A stretch of 64,000 nt of DNA from NCBI RefSeq assembly GCF_905475465.1, contig NC_062236.1, forward strand, positions 2,118,001 through 2,182,000. The letters run 5' to 3'. Position 1 is the stretch's first letter. Each line of letters starts with the position of its first letter. The notes beneath the pieces were generated by a model. It was not told the origin of the DNA, did not search any database, and was given only the letters and a program-made list of their open reading frames with translations. The position numbers and the translations under genes are program-made. The DNA comes from Pieris napi (taxonomy: Eukaryota; Arthropoda; Insecta; Lepidoptera; Pieridae). This document shows positions 43,607 to 54,800 of this stretch, one piece after another.

Positions 43607-44060
43607 TGTAATAATAATAATAATAATTTATTGCAAGAATATGGTACAAAAATGTGTAAGGTCAATGGTGGCACAATCGTAAGTTCACATATTCTGCAAA
43701 ACACAATGGCGCGCTAATTTGTCTTTAAACGAATTTAACATTTTACATTATTAGTCATAAATTGGTCTTATATTATTTGTATCGTACATATCGTATCATA
43801 CGTTATTAAATTTATATCAACTACAGTGTCTCACGCAAATAATCACTTATTGAATAATATATTTTTCCAAAAGTCGATTTTTCAAAACTCTAGTCGGAAG
43901 ATCTTTTAATTATTTTGGTAAATTATTGTAAACCTTGATTGCCATACAAAAGGTGTTTTTCCTAAACAGTTCCACGTTGATTTTTGGCACAGTCAATTTC
44001 TCCCCATGTCTACTTCTTTGACATGCAGTTTTTTTGAATATATTAAAAAAATCTGCATGG
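43607..44060. repeat. Interspersed repeat with TAA tract (paired with 63,562)
   Basis: A TAATAATAATAATTTATT tract is followed by AATATGGTACAAAAATGTGT, GGTGGCACAATCGTAAGTTC and CACGCAAATAATCA. A colinear copy is at 63,562-63,960. The TAA tract is probably the reverse of an (ATT)n tail of a non-LTR element lying on the minus strand. Confidence 0.65.
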
Positions 44061-44994
44061 CAAACTAATACGCGCTGAAAATTCTAAGCCAATAACAAAA
44101 ACTAAAACAAAAACAAACAATTGCTTTTTTGTATTTTTTTGACTAATAATTCTTTAAACTTTTTTTTTATATCATGGAATTCAATTATTTTAATAACAAT
44201 AATTAAAGATATTATTTGATAGAAAAATTATATATCTAATATATTATTTGGAAGAAAATTTCTCGTGAAGGAGTTATACAGTAACAGGTTTTTTTCTGTG
44301 ATCTAGAACTATTAATTATTAACTATTACAGTTATGTTAATACATATAACCCGGGTTTTTACTTCTATACCTATTGAGCCACTAAGTACAACCTTTTGTC
44401 GTGTCGGACACGATATCCGTTATATTATATTAAATACTAAAGCCAAATCGTGTCCTCTTTCCCTGAAATTAAACTTAAGGACTTCTCGACATCTCCGTTT
44501 TCCCAAAACCGTTTGCCAATCCCATTTGTAGGGTTAGGTTCTAACGCTGCTGTTTCTCTCATGTAAGAATTCTGTTTGTTAGTAATAGTTATTATGATTA
44601 AACCATGCTGTGTTTGCCTATAAAATTATGTGAAACTAGTTTTTATTTGTATGTTTCCTGATGTAAGGTTCTGTTGTAATACCCATTGGTAGTTTATAAA
44701 ATAAAATGTTGTTTATTTTTGAGGCAAAAGAGGCGTGAACTCGTGGAAAGCATAGGTTAACTTACGAAATACGAACCAATAGCGTATGCGCACAATAATC
44801 TGGGCTGAGCATTTCCCCTACCCGCCTCTTCATACCTCCAATTTGATTGATAAACCGATCACTGTGCAAGTTCAATAGCAGCGTTTTCCTACCAACTCAC
44901 AGCCATGTCAAAGATTAGCTGAAACTCGGTATATTGGGAATATATCGGACATCGAAACTTCGAGTAGGTACCTATTTAATTACATTAATCATTT
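44061..44994. other. No gene seen
   Basis: AT-rich; no exon or TE boundary recognised. Confidence 0.45.
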
Positions 44995-45112
44995 TGAGAG
45001 ATGCTGGTTACCTCATACTGTTTTCCTTCACCGTACGAGCGAGTGTTCGATGAAAGTGCATTGGTACCGGCCGGGGATCGAACCTACTACCTCAGACCTC
45101 AGTAAATTTTTC
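44995..45112 (-). repeat. tRNA-derived SINE fragment
   Basis: Minus strand contains GTAGGTTCGATCCCCGGCCG, a pol III B box, followed by a body with TTTCATCGAACACTCGCTCG and GGTGAAGGAAAACAG. The same body words appear at 56,900 (GGAAAACATCATGTGGAAAC). Confidence 0.6.
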
Positions 45113-45699
45113 CTTGAATCTTGTTATGACTGACTCAATAATTTTTAAATAAATTTTTCATATTTGTGAACATTCATAGAAAAATATCTTATGCGGCTTT
45201 AGATTGACTAGGGAAAAACCCAAACAATAGTTGTTCTTTATTTTATGTAAATAATAAAGACGTATAAATTTGTCTGCCCATATCTCATTTGTCGTCAACG
45301 GGACGACCTCTGACCTCCTTCATAACAGCAATAGACTGAATAATAAACTAATTACAAAAACAGTATCAAGATTATCATTTTATAATTAAGTTTGTTTTTA
45401 TAACGTAATATGTCCTTAAAGTGATTACGTGATTATTTTAATTTCCGTAACTGTTGTCATAATTTGTGGTAAATAAATAGTAGGTAAATATTTCGCTCAC
45501 AATTATCCTCATCAGAATTCAATAAGGCTATTATGCTACGTAGTTTTTTGAAACAAAATTGATTCTGTTCGTCAATATCGTTGATTTACCACAGATTATA
45601 ATTAGAAGATATGAATATAATTAATATGATATGTTAACAAATTTCCTATAACCGTGCACTTATCGTAGATATAGCTATGATATAATCCTACAAGAAGGT
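45113..45699. other. No gene seen
   Basis: AT-rich spacer without recognisable features. Confidence 0.45.
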
Positions 45700-46366
45700 A
45701 GGTCTAGAGATGAACCTCACAAAGACAATGCTAATGACAAACAATATAGAAAAGACAGTATCGGTCGATAGAGAAATTCTGAAATATGCAAACAAGTATG
45801 TATACCTAGGAAAACAAATCAGCTTTGAAAAGAACAACAACTATTTAGGAATTGAAAGGCGAATTCAACATACTTGGAACAATTTCTGGAGTCTAAAGGA
45901 AACTTTTAAAAGCAATATGCAAAGTAACACTTAAAACCAAAGCCATGTCAAGCTGTCTTTTGCCATGTCTAACAAATGCTTGTCAGACTTGGAAATATAC
46001 GGAGAAGATAAAAAGAAAAATCTGGAATTGCCAAAGGGGTCTAGAACGGGTATTAGAAAAATTAATAAAATAAGACACTCAAAGATAAGAAGCTTTACAA
46101 AAGCTACTGATGCGCTAAACTATGTTCTAAAGCTTAAATGGAGATGAGGAGGGCATGTAGCAAGACTATCTGACGATCGATGGACCTTAAGGGTGACCCG
46201 GTGGTGAGGTCCTATTGGGAAGCGAAACAGAGGAAGACCGCTCACGAGGTGGGCGGACGACATTGCTAAAACGGCTGGCTCGAGCTGGATGCAACTCATC
46301 CAAAACCGAGATACCTGGAGTTCCTTGGAGGGGGCCTTCACCTGCGGGAGGGTTCCTGAAAAATAA
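45700..46366 (+). pseudogene. LINE endonuclease/RT C-terminal fragment
   Basis: Successive frames read KYVYLGKQISF (about 45,800), RRIQHTWNNFWSLKE, then IRKINKIRHSKIR..TKATDALNYVLKLKWRW (about 46,040-46,145), RGHVARL, GKRNRGRPLTRWADDI and WSSLEGAF, ending near 46,366. This is the thumb and C-terminus of a widespread lepidopteran LINE reverse transcriptase. Several stops, frameshifts and an internal deletion (the CLLP..YGCQTW region is reduced). Clade uncertain. Confidence 0.75.
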
Positions 46367-47479
46367 TTTGGAAAAAATAGAAAAATAGAAAAAATAAATA
46401 TTTGTGTCAAAATTAGTGTAATTTATTTTCTTAAAAATGTATATATAATATGTAGTATTGAGTGAACTTTGTTCTTTTGCAAGAAATAAAAAGGCTAATT
46501 TATTTTTAATTTTTATTTATAATCCTATAATTACTAACATAAATTATAATAACAAAAAACAATAACTAACCTTAAAATAATTATATTTTATTTTTTAGTT
46601 ATTAAACTAAAATATATTATTAAAAGGAGTCCCTTTAAACAAGGTTTTCGAAGATAATATACATACTATGATATTACATTTAATAATCATGCAGGCTAGA
46701 CAAATGAAAAGTTGCAATCAAATTGGCAACATACTCGTACATTCGCAATTACAATACTCGTTAGAATAAAAGTGTTACAACAAGTACCTACGTTACAAGT
46801 CAAAATAATAACTACCCTATATGAACTCTTGGCCTCAGATTGCATCTGTTTTTTAATAATATTTATTTCGCACATACATAGGTGATCGGCCTTCTCACCT
46901 GACATACAAGGCATGATTATCTTTCTGCGGTGTACTTGGCGTTAAGTCTAAGTACACCACAGTCTCCCTTCGTCAAAAAATGTTTATTTTGAGTTTGAGG
47001 AGTCATACTTCGGGTATCCCTTACCTGACACTTGACGCTAATTGTGAATCACATCATAAAACGCACTAAGTCTTGTTTTTGAGACTCAAAGATCAGGCAC
47101 ACAAGGCTGTTTATAAAGAAAAAATAGCAATAAAAGAAAATGCAGATATTTGCTAATTAAAGGGTTGTAGCGCCACTCGATGTGTTACTATGACATTTTA
47201 AGTCTATCTATTACAAAAATATATTATTATGTATTTAAATTATACTTTCATACTGCCTTATTCTACAATTTCAAGATTTATAAAACTATTTTTGTATACT
47301 TTTAAAGTATAGTTTAAATAAGAACATTTATATAAATATACTTATCAATTTCAAATGAAATAATAATATTAAAAACATTTTTCACATATTGCACAGTCAT
47401 TGTGAACATTAACATTTTTTAGAGTTCCGCAAACAAATCGATATTATATATTCACATTAGGGCCAAAAGACATTAACAT
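46367..47479. other. No gene seen
   Basis: AT-rich DNA without recognised exon or repeat. CTCATACTTCGGGTATCCCT (about 47,000) and its surroundings are unique in the window. Confidence 0.45.
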
Positions 47480-47855
47480 ATATATGTCGGAGCAAAAATA
47501 TATATATATATATATATACGTTGGTATCTGCTGCAATTTTCATTATAATTTGATACATCAAAGTGAAATTAGTTGAAAACCGTTATATGGCTTATTTGAT
47601 TTTCCAATATTAATAAATCTACAGATTAACAGACTTTTTGATAGTATGTAGATGTTGATAGATCTATAAATTAACGACTATTCAATGGTCGATAATAATA
47701 ATGACTTGGATATATCTGTTAATCTGTAGATTTATTAATTAATATAATTATTAGTTTAGTTATTTATAAACGATTTTCAACTAATTTGACTCTGATGTTA
47801 TTAATGTATAATGAAAATGGCAGCTGATACCAGCGCCATTGTTCGGACATATATA
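47480..47855. mobile_element. Foldback MITE with diverged arms
   Basis: The left arm TATATGTCGGAGCAAAA ... ATTTTCATTATAATTTGATA ... AGTTGAAAACCG ... AATAAATCTACAGATTAACA is the reverse complement of the right arm (… TGTTAATCTGTAGATTTATT … TTCAACTAATTTGACTCTGA … GTTCGGACATATA). About 376 bp with several mismatches and a TA microsatellite (47,497-47,518). No ORF. Confidence 0.7.
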
Positions 47856-48349
47856 ATATATATTTATTATACATTATAATAGTATTTATTAATATATATT
47901 TAGTCGTAGATAACACCGTAGCAACACCTACAATTTGCGCTTACAAATCACTGCGATGAACTCCTACTCTAAAACGCGCTAACAAGTTATTCTGGTCGCT
48001 TATGATATACATTAAAACATCTAAACCTCAGCCTCTGGGGGATGCTTAGCATATACTTCCGTATGAACATAACCGCCGTTCGCAAGAAGGCCTCATTTTT
48101 CCTATTTCGCCTGTATTTCCTTCTGAATAAAAGGAGTCACATGTCCCTTAGACACAAGGCCTGCAACCTACCTTAGCGTAGTCTTCACGCATTATGCCCC
48201 CTCCCATATCCACCGGCTACAGGCGCGACCGGTGTGCCCTTCTACGTGAGGAACGGCGACGAAAAACGAATCTCCACCACCTCCACCACGAACTGGAGCT
48301 TCTCACCATAGTCCATTAGATAAACTTGGCGTCTACACGCCACTTCTAC
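47856..48349. other. Unrecognised GC-richer stretch
   Basis: About 48,020-48,340 is less AT-rich (CCTCCCATATCCACCGGCTA, CTACGTGAGGAACGGCGACG) and looks like eroded TE coding DNA, but no frame gives a motif I recognise. Confidence 0.3.
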
Positions 48350-48570
48350 AAGTTCAAATTCAAATTCAAAAATCATTTATTCACGTAGGTAACACAATGT
48401 ACACTTGTGATTCGTCATTAAAGAAATAAATATTAATGCTTCTAATTTTACATTTACTGCCAGTTCTCAAATCAAGGGCGTAGAACGGAAGAGAAGAACT
48501 GGCAATAAACTCTCCGCCACTCTTTTTAATCGCCATGTTTTTTTTTTTACACAAGACATCATCCAAACCT
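48350..48570. repeat. AAATTCAAATTCAAAAATCA interspersed repeat (copy 1)
   Basis: Shared words with 53,545-53,840 and 61,950-62,310: TTTATTCACGTAGGTAACAC, AATGTACACTTGTGA, CTGCCAGTTCTCAAATCAAG and AAACTCTCCGCCACT. The three copies differ in length; no ORF. Probably the 3' part of a non-LTR or SINE family. Confidence 0.7.
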
Positions 48571-49451
48571 GTTGGAGCGTAAAATCATTGATACCCCTTC
48601 TCGAAAAAAATATTCCCGAAGGAGGGCTCGACTTGTACTAACGGATCCGTATGATCCAACAACAATGGCTGACGACAAACTAAAAGCCGCCCGGAAAAGT
48701 AAAATCAAAATCAGATTAAGGTAAAAACCCGCTGGAAAAGGCGTGCGCAGCGACCTTTACTTCGTACTTCGCTCACTTCAGTGAGCTTCCATCCTGCCCA
48801 TCAGGCTATCACCACCCTGTGAGGTACCAATCTCGCAGGAGACACCCTTGCGCTAGTCGCGGGAAAACGCTCATTCCAGCCGAGCTACGCTGGCCTAAAC
48901 ATCCAGAGCTTAGCTGTAATGGCCCTTAAGGCCAATAACGAGATTCCCTATAAAAACAAAACAGACTCTGGGGCCTTCGTGTGGTTAGTCTGGTCAAGGT
49001 TCTGGTCAAGGTTCTCTTCTAGATTGGAGGAACAGTATTTTTTCCTTCCTCCACATCATGTTTTATAAACAGTCTCAATTTTTTGGTAACAGGAATCTTT
49101 TATATATCAAAAAAACGTTTTAAGAAGGTAACCCACTGTACTTCTTCTGGAGTTCTGGGCTTATAGAGTTTATCTAACAAAAGTACCCTAATTATAATTG
49201 TCATAAGTTTAATAAAGCTCCCATGCAATCCTTTTACATATGAATGAAGAGAGTTTATCGAGAAACAAAATAATAAAAACCTAGTTTGATTCCTAAAACC
49301 GTATAAACTTTTTCATTTATGTAATAATATATTTTTACTTCACCAGTTTTAATTTTAATGCTACACTACATAATAGTCTATACGTAGGCAGATTTATTGC
49401 TTAATCCCCCTACCCCTTCCTCTTGTCAGCAAAAGTAAGCAAAGCTCTGAA
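48571..49451. other. Intergenic, no gene seen
   Basis: Bases 48,722-48,780 share ACCTTTACTTCGTACTTCGC with 5,390. The remainder shows nothing I can name. Confidence 0.4.
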
Positions 49452-49707
49452 TTTTTTTTTTTAAAGACAATTCACACCAATTGACCTAGTCCCATGCTAA
49501 GCTGGTGAAGCTTGTGTTACGGGTACTAGGCAACGGATTTACATACATATTATAGATAGATAGACATATAAATACATATTTAAACGCCCAAGACCTAAGC
49601 ACAACACCAAATGCTCATCACATCGATGTTCGTCTCAGCCGGGGATCGAACCCGGGACCCATGGATTCGCAGTCAGGGGTAGTAACCACTAGACCAATGA
49701 GTCGTCG
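49452..49707 (-). repeat. tRNA-derived SINE, apparently full length
   Basis: Minus strand: a tRNA-like head from about 49,707 with an A-box-like TTGGTCTAGTGGTTACTA and a perfect B box GGGTTCGATCCCC, a body of about 170 bp, and a poly(A) tail (T-run at 49,452-49,462). It does not fold into an intact tRNA (anticodon stem lost), so it is a SINE and not a tRNA gene. Confidence 0.75.
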
Positions 49708-51750
49708 AACTTGTCGAAAATGTATATATAAACGTATTAGTTTTTAGTAGGAATCCTCGAAAATGCATTTCGTTTTCAATGTGTGGGTAATATGTGTAAA
49801 AAAGTAAATAAATACTATTGACGTAAACACCAAATAAGAAAATCAAAGACCCCTTTCCTCCCTATAATGATTACTTAATACTTGAACGGCGGAAAATCGT
49901 AAAATGTAGTTTTTTCCGAAAGTTTTGCTATGAGGCTATAATCTTCAACAATCTGCAAGTAATAGAAAAATGTATTCCTAAGGGAGATTGCCTAATTAAT
50001 GCATATTCTTCGGCGACAGTTGAGTTTTTATTCGGTGCTCTCTCATCCTTTTAACATTCTAATTTGCTGATTTTGAAACAACTACATCGTGGATACTATC
50101 AACGTCGGTATTGCTATTAAGAAGATACATAGTACCGGCGTAGCTGAAGAAAGGCCTACAACACACTAGCGGCTGGCCGCGATGCGGTGTGCCGCTGCGG
50201 TAGGCCGCGGTATATACGGTCTGCCGTAGCGGCATGCCGTATACCGGCTAACCGTCCCTATTGCGGTCCTATTAACAAAGTACCCGCAGCGGCACGCCGC
50301 ATCGCGGCCAGCCGCTAGTGTGTTGTAGGCCTTAGTCATCCCAACGAAAGTAGGTGTAAAACATTGGAGCAATCTTATTTCTACACAGCGAAGAACTAAA
50401 AAGTTGGGACTCAAATGAGCGGTCGTCGAAACTACCCTCGAAACATATTTGATTATTTAAAAATTTAGTTTTTGTATCCATTATAATAAAAGTCTTTTAT
50501 ATTTTTAGAGAACTAGGCGTTAGATATTATGATGGTAGAAAAGTCGGTAGATTTCGTAGGTCTGTTATAACTTAGATAATATAACTATATTCAAATGAAT
50601 AATGACTTTAAAAGTACCATTAATTGGGTACTTTGTTAATTGAGATTTTAATATTATTATACTACTAAAGCTTCTTTAAATTTTAATATAATGCGTAATA
50701 TTGAAACGAGTTTCACTGTAATATTACAATAATTATGTATTTATAAAATTGTAAATCGATCTTTCATGTCCTGTTTTTTGCGGATATGTGGGAAGTATAG
50801 AAATTCTATATTTAAGTAGAAATAGCTACTAACTAAAATAACGAATTACCTTGGAAAAACGTTTCCGAATAGTCATAGTTATGCTTACACCAGGAGCGCC
50901 GTATATTGATCGTAGAAATATGTTTCGGGACAGACTTGAATGAATTCTTTAACTATTGAAGCGATTTTTTCAGAAAGACTTTATTATTACGTTTTTTTTT
51001 TCTAAACAACATCACAAAGAATTCTGCGCCCTCAAAGACATCACTGATGGGTGTCCATGTTACCTCTAAAGCCGCCCTGCAGGCTCGTTCGCCACCCTAT
51101 TTTATTAAAAAATAATGTACATTCATAACAGTGTAGTCTCAATAAAAAATCGTTCACACAATCTTGCCCATTTTCGTACACCACACACTGGTCTTATAAT
51201 ATTTTTTGATGTACCAAGAGACTAGAATTGTCACCATGAGGGAATGCACAGTACTTGTTAAGTACATAGGCGAGGAATTCAGAACTTTTACCAAAACGTT
51301 CTTATTAAATATTTTATAATCCAGGAAAAAGCCGATCAGCATGAATGGGTATAAATATGATGTGAATAGACTGAATTCAATTTAAATTATAAGTCCGAAA
51401 TTTTAAGCTTTTGACAACACTACTAAAAAAGAAATTTATAAAAACAGTAAATTTTGCAATTGTTATAATTGGAACATATAAAACTTTGATGGCGTTGGAC
51501 CTATGGTTTTAAAAGTCGCTAACAAAATGAGAAACAAACTGAGAACTTTTGTTATAGTTTAGCATGTTTCAACAAAAAAAAATCAGGACCATGGAAGCTT
51601 GAAGAATTTATCAAAAAAACACAACGAAAATATATTTGAATAAAAAATCGTGTCTATTATATAATTTAATAAACTCCAAATATCGGGAATCACAAGTCAT
51701 GTTGATAGGCAACCCAAGGGCGATTAAATGTTTTTAAATCGGCTCCTAAA
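49708..51750. other. Intergenic DNA upstream of the P450 genes
   Basis: Apart from the GC-rich MITE at 50,152-50,332 it is AT-rich, with no exon found. Confidence 0.5.
50152..50332. mobile_element. GC-rich MITE with about 48-bp inverted repeats
   Basis: The ends AGGCCTACAACACACTAGCG ... and its reverse complement match almost perfectly for about 48 bp (one mismatch: GGTGTGCC against GGCGTGCC). The inner half (GCGGTATATACGG / CCGTATACCGGC) is also self-complementary. 181 bp, about 60% GC in an AT-rich region. No clear target duplication. Confidence 0.85.
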
Positions 51751-51754
51751 ACGG

Positions 51755-51790
51755 CATATAAAGATCGGAACTCTGGCGCATTGCACAGTA
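51755..51790 (+). promoter_or_regulatory. Probable core promoter of P450 gene 1
   Basis: CATATAAAG at 51,755-51,763 is followed 28 bp later by GCACAGTACTT, which fits a TATA box and an arthropod initiator. This gives a 5' UTR of only about 25-30 nt before the ATG at 51,813. Confidence 0.6.
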
Positions 51791-51812
51791 CTTACTTGAC
51801 CACTCAGGCAAC

Positions 51813-54800
51813 ATGTTCGGTGTACTTGTTGCGCTTGTTATTTTGTTATATTTCATCAAACATTTTTATGATGAAGCTTATAAGAGACACGAAAATTTTC
51901 CTCCAGGTGAGATAGATGGAGGCGACATTTTTATAATTAATAACGAAATTATCTGTTTGTATCTTAAGCAAAAATAACTAATTTTCATTTGAAATTTGAG
52001 AGACGAATTTGAACTTTAGTTAAATAAGTTTTAAAACGCTAAAAGTGGCATAGTAAAGATATTTACATTACTTATACTTTATCGGTGTCGAATTATGTGA
52101 TTTCCTCACCATTACCATTATCGCTGGAAGAGTACAGTGAGTTTTTTACGCCGGCTTTTTCTCTCGGCCTCCCCTTGTCACCCTCACACCCTCAAATTTA
52201 ATGACGTGGAATAAGTGATACTTGTATCTTATATTTCATAATAAACATATTATTTTATTATGTGCTAAAATAATTTATTTTCATTTTTCATGCATTTTTA
52301 CAGGACCGCTGAAGTTGCCAGTGTATGGTGGTTACTGGATTATTTTGCTAAAGGCTTATAAAGATTTAGGGCTTGCCACCATGAGGCTAGCCAAGGAGTT
52401 TAATACAAAAGTTGTAGGCCTTTATTTAGGCAGTTGTCCACAAGTTATCGTGAATGATCCGGCGCTGGTCAAGGAAGTTCTGCTTCGGGAGGAATTTGAT
52501 GGGCGAATGGATACCATTTTAGGGAGGGCTAGAAGTGGTTGGAAGAAATTGGGTAAGCATTAAAAATTTATTAATAATTTGGTGACGCTTTAAAATTAGA
52601 TTTTTCTTTTTGGTTTCATTACTATTTTCATTCACCTTACGTACAGTCTGTAGGTTTTCTATTAACATCTATAGTAGACAGGTTTCGTGAATACTTGCCA
52701 AATATGTTATCGAAGTCTACAACACGATTATAAAGTACTATTTTTTATTTGCCTAATTAAGTTAAGAAAACAAGATCAAATAAATTTCTAAATTGGTTCA
52801 GTGGTACATTTTACAGTCTGGTATTCTTTTATATAAATTAATCGTGACACTCGGTGACAGCTATCGCATAATTTGTGGTTGTTATTTTCAAGAGGTCAAT
52901 CGACCGATAATATTTAACACAAAAAAACATATTTCCAGTTATATATCATAAAGACATCATAAATAGAAGTATGAAAATAAGATAGGAATGGAATAGCTTT
53001 CATTTTTGAAGTTATTTTAGCTTAATTAAATTGTTAGACATGTTCGCCAAAACGTGCTTTAAATAAGAAATGTTATGAAACTAAACCAATAAAACAGAAT
53101 CAACCAATTTAATATCCTGAAACGAAATCGCAAAGCACAAAGCCCAAAGCTCATTTACTAACTAATGGGTTATTAAATCCAGGTTTGTTTTTCACTGATG
53201 GATTCTTCTGGCACACGCAGAGGAGATTTTCATTACGATACATGAGAGATGCTGGATTTGGTCGTCGCTGTGAATACCTTGAAGAAGCAATGACACATGA
53301 TTTTAAGGAGCTTTTGGACATAGTGAAAAATGGGCCGAAAAATGAAGATGAAAAGGTATGGTAAAAATAATACTTATTTTGGTTTATGTAATTAAATTAA
53401 CCTACAAGTTAATTAAGCTTCGCCTATTTTTATTATTAATTTACTCTTGACTGAGACACCATTAGTCTTTAGAATTAGCCTAATTTACTAATAGGAATAG
53501 TTAACATTAAGTTCCCAATAAGAGTCCACTGGGAAAAGCCATTAGCTATTCAAATTCATTTAGGTAACATAATGTACACTTATGAACGCCAATAAAGAAA
53601 TACATACGAGTACTAAACCTATCCGCCACTCTTTAAACGCCGTTTTTTATTTTACAAAATTTACAAACATTTTGGAGTTGCAACAGTTACACCATGTTCC
53701 ACATGACATCTTTAAGTTATTAATAGTTAATTAATAATTAAAAACAAAGATTTGTCCTCTTTCAGCAGTAGGCATAGTAAAATAGAAGCACACACTTACA
53801 TTCTCGTGGGAACAACACGCAATGCATGCATATATAGTAGATAAATTATTTGAAGATATTTGCATGTAATAATAAAAAGTTAACTAAGGGTAATCTAACA
53901 GTTATTTATTGTTTTATTCATGGTGATAATTATTGCAGTAATATTACCTAATCTCCGTAATGCTTGCGTATATTCTATTGCTAGAAATTACTTGTAAGCG
54001 ATAAGGTCCTCCCTCCTAATTAGGAGGCCTTTATTAAGCTGAATTAAGCTCCCTGGTCAATCTGTATTATAATCCAAATGTAAATCTATGCTATCTTTTC
54101 AGAAAATCGTAGATGGTGACCTCATCTACCTACCGCATTTCTTTGACGTTCCGTTTCTCAATGGATTGATATATGTATTCACTAAAAGCACACTTCCACG
54201 TGAACAGTACCCAATATTATGGAAACTTGGAAGAAATGCCTTAGGTTTCCAGAGATCTTCAAATGACCTGGGTGGCGCCCTGGTCATCACACCGTGGCTG
54301 AAAAATATCCTGCCTAAGTTCTCTGGCTATCACGATGCTGTCGAACGGACAAAAACTATACTGGGAATCTTTAGGGTAAGTGGTATCAAAGTGCAGTGGG
54401 TTAAAAAAAAAATTTAGACTATATACATTATATACATACCATCTATGTACGATCTCTATATTCCTATAGTATACGACAGTCGAAATGTAAAATACCATTC
54501 TACTAGATACAAAAAGAAAAGCAAGAAAAAAAATTATCGTAGAGTCTTGAACAACATCCAATTATCTAAATATAGATAATAATAAACATTGGGAAAAAGA
54601 ATTTTTTAAGTTCACAAATTCGGTTATTTTTGAACTTTTAAAGTTTGGCTTTGACCTCGGAGCTTCAATGCTAAAAATCATACATATTTCATATCATATT
54701 GTGATAACACTATTAACTGAACTTAAGTGATTTAAAGTGACACAAACGAACGAAATATTTATCAATTTATAAAGTTAACCCATTAAGACCATTCGCGTAC

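Noticed and set aside
45710..46147. Two ORFs (45,710-45,934 and 45,965-46,147) as small genes
   Set aside because: Both are consecutive pieces of one decayed LINE reverse-transcriptase C-terminus.
49640..49707. Possible tRNA gene on the minus strand (A and B boxes present)
   Set aside because: No cloverleaf with a proper anticodon stem; it continues into a body and poly(A) tail, so it is a SINE.
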